Source of the DNA: a virus
Strand: one strand, 5' to 3'
DNA length: 43,461 nt
IMG/VR virus record: IMGVR_UViG_3300048925_000693
Location: 1 to 43,461 of that record
Part shown: positions 30,484-38,129 of the stretch, piece after piece
How positions within the stretch are numbered: position 1 is the first letter of the stretch
Layout: each line of letters starts with the position of its first letter
The notes under the pieces: generated by a model
Told to the model about the DNA's origin: nothing
What the model saw: only the letters and a program-made list of their open reading frames with translations
Database searches by the model: none
Translations under genes and position numbers: made by a program

Positions 30484-31113
30484 ATGATCCTGACCGAAAT
30501 TGGCGAAGTCGGTGTGTACGCGGGGGACCAGGTTGTGCGCCTACGTCCCTCGCTGTATGCAATGTCTAGACTGGGAGACCCCGTCGAGATAGTCGAAACG
30601 TTTGCCACGGTCATGGGTGGGGCAGAGGATGAGGCCCAGGCGCGCCGGTTGTTCCAGGCCGCCTTGGGCGTCATCTACGCATGCGCCAGCGAAGACGTCG
30701 ACCCCTCGTCATTGTTTGGCACGTACGAGACCATTTCCGGTTCGCTGGAATACGTGCCAGGGGCTGCGCCGGTGGAGCATGTGGTTCCGCTTGCTCGCTG
30801 CCTGCTGAAGCATGGCGTCACGGGCGCATTGCCCCCGTTGCCGAGGCGGCCGGGTGATGATGAGCCGGCGTATGTGAAGGAGTTCGTGGCCCGGGACCAT
30901 GTGGCTATGGCCATGGCTCATCTAGGCGTTTCGGAGCGAGACGCTTGGGATCTGACGATGACCGGGATGGTCGGCGCACTGCGCGCCAAGTTCCCGCCGG
31001 CCGAAAGTAACGCGCCTGGCGCCAAGGCACCAACCAAAGAACAGCATGACGCCACCATGGCGTGGTTCGACAAGATCGAAGCAAAGCGAAAGGCAGCTAA
31101 AGGGGTTCAGTGA
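30484..31113 (+). CDS. Tail assembly chaperone
   Basis: A 209-residue protein lying between tail tube and tape-measure genes, the universal place of the tail assembly chaperone. It has a beta start (TEIGEVGVYAGDQVVRLRPSLYAMSRLG), then a helical body and a C-terminal lysine-rich region (AWFDKIEAKRKAAKGVQ). Many phages make a longer frameshifted form; I find no in-frame slippery heptamer near the stop. Its stop shares one base with the tape-measure start. Confidence 0.65.
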   Translation: MILTEIGEVGVYAGDQVVRLRPSLYAMSRLGDPVEIVETFATVMGGAEDEAQARRLFQAALGVIYACASEDVDPSSLFGTYETISGSLEYVPGAAPVEHVVPLARCLLKHGVTGALPPLPRRPGDDEPAYVKEFVARDHVAMAMAHLGVSERDAWDLTMTGMVGALRAKFPPAESNAPGAKAPTKEQHDATMAWFDKIEAKRKAAKGVQ

Positions 31114-34082
31114 TGGCAGGCGGAATGAATGTCGGGTCGATCTACTACGAGGTAGAGGCCGACACGTCGAAGCTCGTCAACAGCTCCACCAGCGTCGATT
31201 CGACGTTGGACAAGATGAACAAGCGCTTTGGCCAAACGGATAAGGCGGCCAACCAAGCCCAGTTCCAAATGACCCAGACGGCTGCGGCCGTTAAGGGGTT
31301 GGGGCGCGAGGCGGCGGTTTCGTCGTCTGCGCTAAAAGGATTTTCAGGTGTACTGGCGGGGATCATCTCGCTTCAAGGCGTTTCCGGCCTGATCCAGATG
31401 GCCGAGGCATATAACGAGATGGCCGAGCGGGTGCAGATGGCCACCGCGAACGCCGCCGAGTACAACACCGTGCAGGCTCGCCTGCTTGAGACGGCGAATA
31501 AGACCTATCGGTCTTTGTCCGAGGCCCAGGAAGTCTATATCCGCACGTCTGCCGCCCTTAAGTCGATGGGTTACGACACGGAATCGGCGCTGGACGTCAC
31601 GGACTCGCTTTCGTACTCGTTCGTCAAGAATGCGACTAGCGTGGACCGCGCGAAGAGCGCCACGGATGCCTTTAGTAAGGTGCTCAACAAGGGCCGAGTC
31701 GAAGCGGACGCTTGGGAAACCATCCTGGCAGCGATCCCGACTGTTGTGGCGGACGTAGCCACGGCTACTGGGAAGACGGCGGAAGAGGTGCGCAGGTTGG
31801 GCGTGAATGGCCAACTGACCGCGCGCCAGTTGTCCGAAGGCTTGCGCACGTCGCTCGACGAGAACAAGAAAGCCGCTGACGGGATGGCCACGACCATCAA
31901 AGACGCTTTCACCGCGCTTCGGAACAACCTTTCCGCGATGGTGGGCGAGGCCAATAGGTCCACGGGCGCGACAGGTGTGCTGTCCAAGGCGGTACTGACG
32001 CTCGCCGAGAACCTGCAAACTCTCGTGACCGCGCTGCTGGCGATTGGCGCCGGCGCGATGGCGAAGTATCTCGCAGGCATCACCGCGTCAACGCTCGCCA
32101 ACGCCCGCGCGGCGCTGGGGGCTAAGGCGCAAGCGGCGGCAGCCCTTGAGCAAGCCATAGCCAACGAGAAGGCGGCGGCTGCTGCCGCAGGCCAGGCCGC
32201 AGCGCAAGTTCGGCTGGGCGGTTCGCTCGCCGCTTCCACCGCTGCTGCAAATGCCCATCGCGCGGCTCAGACCGCCCTGGCGGCTGCGCAACGCACGACG
32301 ACAGCCGCGGGGACTGGGTTGGTAGCGATGCTGGGCGGCCCAGCCGGAATTATCGGATTGCTGGCCACTGCTGCTGCCGGCGTGTATTTGTTTGGCGACA
32401 ATTCTCGGAAGGCAGCGCCCAACGTCGACGAGCTGGCGACTGCCGTAGACAACCTGACTCAGGCGCAACTAGAACTGCGGCGTGTCCAGGTGGGCGACGC
32501 GATTCAACAGATCGAGAAAGAGGCGCGCGATGCGGCTCGCAGCGTGTCCACGATTACTAAGGACATCATCGAGCTGCAAAAGGCCCAGCAGCGAGGCGCA
32601 AACTTGGGCGCCGATGGCCTGTCGAATGCCAACAAGTCGCTTGTCGAAGAGAAGGCGAATCTTGATGAAGTGAATGGTCGCCTTCAAAAGCTGTACGAGC
32701 TCCAGGAAAAGCTGGCCAACCAGAAACCGCGCGAGCGGACGAGCGGAGGGCCCAGCAAGCCGGCGGACGCAGACCCGGAGGTAGCGAAGCGCCTACAAGG
32801 AATGCGCGATGAATTGGCCCTTGCAAAGCTTACTGGAGACGCTCGGGCTCGCTTGGCGGCCATCCAGAAGCTTGGTGCCAACGCAACGAAAGGAGAGCGT
32901 GAGGAGGCGGAACGTCTAGCCTCGGAGATCTACAAGCTAGAGCAAGCCCAGAAGGCTGGTGAGTCCGGTTCGAAAAAGTCCACCGAGGCCGCGAAAGAGA
33001 ACCAGAAGGTTATCGACGGACTGGCCACCGCTCTATATGAAGCAGGATTGGCCGGCACCGAGCTGGAAGTGGTGAAGGCGAAGGCCTCGCTGAACCCCTT
33101 CGCCACTCCCGAGCAAGTGGCGCAGGTTGAAGCTCTCGCGCGCGCGATAGGCAAGGTGAGTGAAGCCGAGCAGAACAAAAAGCTGCTGGGTCAGGTCGAT
33201 CCAATTGCTGGGGCTCAGATAGAGTTTCAGGCCCAGATTGAGAATCTCCGCAAGCTCAACGAAGCCAAGCTGCTGGAAGATCAGCGATATCTAGAGTTGA
33301 AGGCGCAGGCTGAAACTGCCTATGACGAACGGGCGCGCGTCCTGCAAGAAGAGAACTTCCGACGGCAGTCCGGATGGAATGAGCTTCTCATGTCAAGCCT
33401 GGATCAGTTGGGCGCTGCCGCGACCGATACGCTCGTTGGAATTGCAACTGGCGCTACGACCGGCGAGGACGCTGTCAAGGCATTGGCAGGAGCCATTCTG
33501 AAGCAGGGCGTTAACGCGCTCGTTCAGATGGGGTTGCAGTACGTCAAGAACCTGATCATGGGCCAGACCGCCACCGCAGCAGCAACGGCGGCCGGCACGG
33601 CGGCGGCGGCCACTCTCGCTACGGCTTGGGCTATCCCCGCCGCTTTCGCTTCGCTCGCGTCGTTTGGAGCTAACTCAGCGCCTGCCATGGCGGGTATCGG
33701 CGCCACGGTGGGCCTGGCTGAAGGCTTGGCCCTGGTCGGTGGAGGTCGACAGTACGGCGGCGGAGTGGACGCCGCGAAGATGTACCGCATCAACGAGAAC
33801 GGCGCTCCAGAAGTGTTCAATGCGGCCAACGGCCAGCAGTTCATGCTGCCAAACCGACGGGGTGAGGTCGTCAGCAATAAAGACGCTACAGGTGCCAATG
33901 GTTCGATGCCTAGCGTGACAATAAATCTGATTGAGAATCGAGACCGCGCCGGCCAAGTCTCCCAAAGCCGGGATGGCGATGGCAACTTGACGGCGGATCT
34001 GTTCGTTGCCGATATACAAGGCGGAGGTGAGATGTCTCAAACTCTGGAATCCACATACGGCCTTAAGCGCCAAGGTCGGTAA
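31113..34082 (+). CDS. Tape measure protein
   Basis: A 989-residue tape measure protein. The N-terminal domain (about 1-240) has the TMP signature (VGSIYYEVEADTSKL, SALKGFSGVLAGIISLQGVSGLIQMAEAY, RLLETANKTYRSLSEAQEVYIRTS). Alanine-rich helices with hydrophobic segments at about 300-330 and 400-425 follow, then long coiled-coil regions and a C-terminal membrane-like stretch (TAAATLATAWAIPAAFASL, about 825-845) with glycine-rich end. The ATG at 31113 is chosen; a GTG precedes it by one codon. At about 0.15 nm per residue it predicts a tail near 150 nm. Confidence 0.9.
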   Translation: MAGGMNVGSIYYEVEADTSKLVNSSTSVDSTLDKMNKRFGQTDKAANQAQFQMTQTAAAVKGLGREAAVSSSALKGFSGVLAGIISLQGVSGLIQMAEAYNEMAERVQMATANAAEYNTVQARLLETANKTYRSLSEAQEVYIRTSAALKSMGYDTESALDVTDSLSYSFVKNATSVDRAKSATDAFSKVLNKGRVEADAWETILAAIPTVVADVATATGKTAEEVRRLGVNGQLTARQLSEGLRTSLDENKKAADGMATTIKDAFTALRNNLSAMVGEANRSTGATGVLSKAVLTLAENLQTLVTALLAIGAGAMAKYLAGITASTLANARAALGAKAQAAAALEQAIANEKAAAAAAGQAAAQVRLGGSLAASTAAANAHRAAQTALAAAQRTTTAAGTGLVAMLGGPAGIIGLLATAAAGVYLFGDNSRKAAPNVDELATAVDNLTQAQLELRRVQVGDAIQQIEKEARDAARSVSTITKDIIELQKAQQRGANLGADGLSNANKSLVEEKANLDEVNGRLQKLYELQEKLANQKPRERTSGGPSKPADADPEVAKRLQGMRDELALAKLTGDARARLAAIQKLGANATKGEREEAERLASEIYKLEQAQKAGESGSKKSTEAAKENQKVIDGLATALYEAGLAGTELEVVKAKASLNPFATPEQVAQVEALARAIGKVSEAEQNKKLLGQVDPIAGAQIEFQAQIENLRKLNEAKLLEDQRYLELKAQAETAYDERARVLQEENFRRQSGWNELLMSSLDQLGAAATDTLVGIATGATTGEDAVKALAGAILKQGVNALVQMGLQYVKNLIMGQTATAAATAAGTAAAATLATAWAIPAAFASLASFGANSAPAMAGIGATVGLAEGLALVGGGRQYGGGVDAAKMYRINENGAPEVFNAANGQQFMLPNRRGEVVSNKDATGANGSMPSVTINLIENRDRAGQVSQSRDGDGNLTADLFVADIQGGGEMSQTLESTYGLKRQGR

Positions 34083-34084
34083 GC

Positions 34085-34546
34085 ATGGAAACCTCGATCG
34101 ACTATCCGGCTGAGCTTCCCGCGCCCCTGTGGGCTCCGAATCAATACGCGGTCACGTCGCCCAATCAGCGCACGACAATGGATTCGGGTCGCGCGCGGCA
34201 ACGTCGGAAGTTCAGCTCTGTGCCGGTGATGCGCTCGGCCACGTGGGTTATGACGAGCGCACAAGCCCGGCTGTTCGAGCTTTGGTACAAGGCGACGCTC
34301 AAAGACGGAACCGAGTGGTTCAACATCTATCTACGGCATCCCATCGGCTATGCCGTGCGAGTTTGCCGCATTTCTGGCGTCTACAACGGTCCGATAGCCT
34401 GGGGGGCAGATCGCTGGCAGTTCTCTGCAACCTTGGAAGTGTGGGAGCGCCCACTGCTTCCTGACGAGTGGCTAATTCTGCCGAGCTTTGTGGCGAATCC
34501 AGAGATTTTTGACTTGGCGATGAACCGGGAGTGGCCGAAAGCATGA
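34085..34546 (+). CDS. Distal tail protein-like
   Basis: A 153-residue protein directly after the tape measure gene. Beta-rich, with tryptophans (FELWYKATLKDGTEWFNIYLR, WQFSATLEVWERP). The order and composition fit a distal tail or minor tail (lambda gpM/gpL-like) protein that starts the tail tip. No definitive domain is recognised. It overlaps the next gene by 4 bp. Confidence 0.6.
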   Translation: METSIDYPAELPAPLWAPNQYAVTSPNQRTTMDSGRARQRRKFSSVPVMRSATWVMTSAQARLFELWYKATLKDGTEWFNIYLRHPIGYAVRVCRISGVYNGPIAWGADRWQFSATLEVWERPLLPDEWLILPSFVANPEIFDLAMNREWPKA

Positions 34547-35025
34547 GCGCCCTTGCCGAAGTCTACGCAAGCGCGCCCGCTGGCGAGTTGATCATCTCCA
34601 CGCTGGAAATTCGCGTGGCTGGCCAGACTCCGATTCGAATCTGCGATGGATTTGAAAACCAGCTCTTAGGTGTGTCGGGCTCATTCGTCCTATTCGAGGC
34701 GGGCTCTCTTTCTGTATCTCTTCCCGCAAAGAACAACACCGGGCGTCAGACGTTGAATTTTGGTGTCGCCGGCGTATCGGCCATCGTTGATCGCTACTTC
34801 GATCTTGCGGAAGAGTCAGGGCAGCCTGTGCAGGTTATCTACCGCGAGTATCTGGAAAGCGATAAAAGCCAGCCAGCCCGAAAGCCGTATGTCATGGAAT
34901 TGCTGGGCGGCACGATTGAGGGCGATGAGGCGACGTTGAGCGCGGCGTTCTTTGACCTATTGAATCTGCGGTGGTCTCGCCAGTTGTACACGGCGACCAA
35001 TGCACCAGGTATCAAGTACCTATGA
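34543..35025 (+). CDS. DUF1833-like tail tip protein
   Basis: A 160-residue protein resembling DUF1833 proteins, which sit in the tail-tip module of many siphoviruses. It has an LAEVYASAPAGELIISTLEIR start, a central FVLFEAGSLSVSLPAKNNTGRQTL and a C-terminal RWSRQLYTATNAPG. It lies between the distal tail and NlpC/P60 peptidase genes and overlaps both (ATGA at 34543 and 35022). Confidence 0.7.
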   Translation: MSALAEVYASAPAGELIISTLEIRVAGQTPIRICDGFENQLLGVSGSFVLFEAGSLSVSLPAKNNTGRQTLNFGVAGVSAIVDRYFDLAEESGQPVQVIYREYLESDKSQPARKPYVMELLGGTIEGDEATLSAAFFDLLNLRWSRQLYTATNAPGIKYL

Positions 35026-35420
35026 ACCTGCAACGTTACCTCGCCACACGGTACGTTGCCGGTGGACGAGGCCCTGTCGAATACGACTGCTGGGGTATGA
35101 CGCGCGATGCGAAATTCGAATTCTTCGGAGGCGTCAAATTGCCAGAATGCGCAGACGCCAAACCCGGCTTGATTCCGGTCATAACGCGCGAGGTGGCGCG
35201 CGTGGCCCAGCAGTACGCCATGAACGCCACCGAGCAGCCCGAACCGGGCCACGTGGCCACCGCTTGGCATGGCCGCGTATGCGTTCATGTTGGGCTCGTT
35301 ATCCGAGATCAAGAAGGCGCTCTCAAGATATTGGAGACCGACGCGCCGACCGGGCCGTGCCTTACGCGCATCCGTCACTTCGAACAGCGATATTCAAGGG
35401 TTGTTTACTATGCGGATTGA
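35022..35420 (+). CDS. NlpC/P60-type tail peptidase
   Basis: A 132-residue protein with an NlpC/P60-like catalytic layout: C23 in EYDCWGM and H89 in CVHVGLV. It lies at the tail-tip stage, where such peptidases cut peptidoglycan stem peptides during DNA injection. The gene overlaps the previous stop and the next start. It is small for the family, so it represents the bare catalytic fold. A third polar residue of the triad is not identified. Confidence 0.75.
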   Translation: MNLQRYLATRYVAGGRGPVEYDCWGMTRDAKFEFFGGVKLPECADAKPGLIPVITREVARVAQQYAMNATEQPEPGHVATAWHGRVCVHVGLVIRDQEGALKILETDAPTGPCLTRIRHFEQRYSRVVYYAD

Positions 35421-38073
35421 CATCTACTCTGCCCCTGAGCTGGACACGCGGCTGGAGTCGATCGATTGGGCCGGCACGTTCGAGCAGTACTTAGACGCCA
35501 CGATTCCTGCCTGGCGCGACATGGAAGTTCAGCGATTCGCCGCTCACCTTGATGGCGTCAAGTGGCCACAAGACCGGTGGGGAGAGACGCTGGCGCCGGA
35601 CGCGCTCGTGCGCGTGAACACGATCCCGATGGGCGGCCTGTTCAAGATCATCGACCCGATCTTGTCAAAGCTTCTGAACGTGTTCCGCGGCAAGCGTCCC
35701 GTGACGAATCGCGAGACGCCGGAATCGCGAAACTTGGAAGCGGCAGACGGGAAGGCCAACACCGCCAAACTTGGCAGCGTGGTAGCCGAGCCGGCCGGGC
35801 GATATCGCCGCTTCGTGGACTACCTCACTCCACCGCGCCGGTACTTCGTGAACAAACGAGAACAATGGCTGGTCTTTCTGGCCAATGTTGGACCCGGAAA
35901 TTATCAAATCGCCGATGCAGACGTGCGTGTAGGTTCCACACCGCTGAGCGCTTTGGGGGATGACGCCGCCTACGGAATCTATCCTCCGGGGACGAACCTG
36001 TCTGGGCAAGTGGCCGCGCAAATTTGGCATACGGTAACGGAAGTGGGCGGCACGTCGTCGGGTTCGGCTGGCCTGGAGCTGACGACGGAACCGGCCAATC
36101 GCGTCAATGCCGACCCCGCCTCTTATGCGTTGAGCGGCGCCACCATCACGCGCAGCGATGGCGAATACCCGAGCGGGTGGGGCGTGGGCACCATCGTCGC
36201 GATCGAATACGCTCGCCTGTACGACATCGTCGATCATTTCGTTGACCCTACGGAGTCAGCTCCGGGTTATGCGATAAGTCGCTTCACGGGATACTTCGGC
36301 CACATGCCAAGCGTAGCCGTGGGCGCAGTGTTCCAAGTTGGCGCGTTCGGTTCTGATGTGAAGTGGCGCGTTAAAACCGTCGTGGCGTCACCTGGCGCAG
36401 GCGTCTACACGCTGGAGTTTGAGGAAAATACCGAGATATTCACGCCAGTCCACGTAACGGCTGGCGCAGGGGTGTCGTATACCTTTGGTGCGGATATCGA
36501 GCGCACCATAGCCGGTTTCGACCCCGCCAGCATTACCGTGTCTCCTGGCGTGTTTCAGACGGGTTCGATGACGACGTTGTTGCGGTTCGCTGGCGGCGCG
36601 GTGTATGGCGAGTGGACAAACGAGTTTATCGCCACTCCGGACGGCGCCACGACAAGCACGCTGGAACTTGACGTGTTTTTCCCGAATGGTTTGTGTTTCC
36701 TGTCAGATGGCGGCGAAGTCGAATCGCGCTCTGTTGGCGTCGAATACCAATATCGCAACGTGTCCGGAGGGCCGCGCGTTACGATAGCTCGCACCTTCTC
36801 GGATGCCACCGTGGACCAGATTGGGTTCACCGAGCAATTCGTCATCTCATCCATGGTGCCGGCCGTTCGCATGCGCCGCGTGGGCGCACAGTCTACGAGC
36901 ACGCAGGCGCAAGACAAATGCCAGTGGTATGGCCTCAAGGCGCGCATGCCGGATTATTGGGTCTATCCAGACTGGACGACCATAAGCGTGATGCTGCGCA
37001 GCGGCGGCAAGTTGGCGGCTCAGAGCGAGAACCAAATTAACGTCATCCCCGTTCGTGTACTGCCGACGCTCCTACCGGACGGAACATGGTCATCGCCCGC
37101 GCCCACGAGGGAAATAACGGCGTTCGCGCGTCATATCCTGCGATCCTCCGGCGTAGCTGACGACGCTATCGATATAGAAGAGTGGGTGCGACTTGACGCG
37201 ATCTGGAAGGCACGCGGCGACACACTAGACTTCGTGTTCGATGCGACCACGGTCAAGGAGGCGCTAGATACAACCTTCGGCGCCGGCATGGCTGAGTTTA
37301 CATGCGGTGATGGCCTAGTACGGCCTGTACGTGAGGATGTGAAGCCCGTTAACCAGTTCGAGCAATCCTACGGGCCCTTCAACATGAAGGCGCCACTTCG
37401 CCGCAATCGGTCCACGCATTCTGAGATCACCGATTACGACGGTGTAGACGTCGAGTACGTGAATTCCGAAACCTGGGTACGAGAGACGGTGCAGTGCCGT
37501 TTGCCTGGAGATCTTGGCGCCAAGGTTCAGAAGATGACTCTGGACGGGGTGACGGATCGAACGCGCGCATGGCGCATTGGTATGCGTCGGCGAGCGGCCC
37601 TCTACTACCGAAAAAAGGACTACAGCTTCACGACGGAACTGGACGCTCTCAATAGCGAATACATGGGCTATGTGGGTCTGTTTGGATATGGCCGTACCGG
37701 CTTGCTTGTTGGCATTGCGTCTGATGGTGCCGGCGGTGCAATTATGGAAAGTAGCGAGCCCGTCACCTGGAATGCCTCGGAAGGCCAGCATGTGGTCGCG
37801 TATCGCCGTCTCGATGGATCATTCGCCGGGCCATTCCCAGCCTCTGAGGGGGCCGATGAGTACCACATACGCGCTGCGGTCCCCCAGCCTTGGCCGTCAA
37901 TATCGCTTAGCCACGAGCCCCCGCACTTGTACTTTGGCCCGCTCTCGTCATTCTGCTTCCCCGCTCTCATTTCTGGCGTATCGCCCCGCGGCGATTTTGA
38001 GGTGGCAGTGACGGCGGTGAACTACGACCCTCGGGTCTACGCATTCGATAACCACTTCCCCCCCCCCACGTAA
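35410..38073 (+). CDS. TipJ-like tail tip/host specificity protein
   Basis: An 887-residue tail tip protein. The N-terminal 130 residues (MRIDIYSAPELDTRLES, ARVNTIPMGGLFKIIDPILSKLLNVFRGKR) match the start of TipJ-type host-specificity proteins. Many beta-rich domains follow, including an FDVVFDATTVKEALDT-like segment and a KKDYSFTTELDALNS motif near 735-750. It would form the central tail tip that contacts the host receptor. The 3' end carries a C10 tract just before the stop. The start at 35410 is set by the overlap with the peptidase gene. Confidence 0.8.
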   Translation: MRIDIYSAPELDTRLESIDWAGTFEQYLDATIPAWRDMEVQRFAAHLDGVKWPQDRWGETLAPDALVRVNTIPMGGLFKIIDPILSKLLNVFRGKRPVTNRETPESRNLEAADGKANTAKLGSVVAEPAGRYRRFVDYLTPPRRYFVNKREQWLVFLANVGPGNYQIADADVRVGSTPLSALGDDAAYGIYPPGTNLSGQVAAQIWHTVTEVGGTSSGSAGLELTTEPANRVNADPASYALSGATITRSDGEYPSGWGVGTIVAIEYARLYDIVDHFVDPTESAPGYAISRFTGYFGHMPSVAVGAVFQVGAFGSDVKWRVKTVVASPGAGVYTLEFEENTEIFTPVHVTAGAGVSYTFGADIERTIAGFDPASITVSPGVFQTGSMTTLLRFAGGAVYGEWTNEFIATPDGATTSTLELDVFFPNGLCFLSDGGEVESRSVGVEYQYRNVSGGPRVTIARTFSDATVDQIGFTEQFVISSMVPAVRMRRVGAQSTSTQAQDKCQWYGLKARMPDYWVYPDWTTISVMLRSGGKLAAQSENQINVIPVRVLPTLLPDGTWSSPAPTREITAFARHILRSSGVADDAIDIEEWVRLDAIWKARGDTLDFVFDATTVKEALDTTFGAGMAEFTCGDGLVRPVREDVKPVNQFEQSYGPFNMKAPLRRNRSTHSEITDYDGVDVEYVNSETWVRETVQCRLPGDLGAKVQKMTLDGVTDRTRAWRIGMRRRAALYYRKKDYSFTTELDALNSEYMGYVGLFGYGRTGLLVGIASDGAGGAIMESSEPVTWNASEGQHVVAYRRLDGSFAGPFPASEGADEYHIRAAVPQPWPSISLSHEPPHLYFGPLSSFCFPALISGVSPRGDFEVAVTAVNYDPRVYAFDNHFPPPT
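38058..38067 (+). repeat. C10 homopolymer at the end of the tail-tip gene
   Basis: Ten consecutive cytosines encode the final prolines (FPPPT) one codon before the stop. Such tracts are prone to polymerase slippage. Adding one C puts the ribosome in a frame that stays open into the tail fibre gene. Also possible is a sequencing miscount. Confidence 0.9.
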
Positions 38074-38092
38074 AGATATCGAGCATCAACCT

Positions 38093-38119
38093 AGGCCCCT
38101 TTCAAGGGGCCTTTTTTTT
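38093..38119 (+). terminator. Intrinsic terminator between tail tip and fibre
   Basis: Stem GGCCCC(TT)/(AA)GGGGCC around 38094-38111 followed by eight Ts (38112-38119). It separates the tail-tip gene from the tail fibre transcript, so the fibre needs antitermination, a nearby promoter or readthrough. Confidence 0.9.
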
Positions 38120-38129
38120 GGGCAAAAGA

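Noticed and set aside
31090-31113. Possible -1 frameshift between the tail assembly chaperone and tape measure genes
   Set aside because: The AAAGGGG run is not in the zero-frame X XXY YYZ register; no slippery heptamer was found near the stop.
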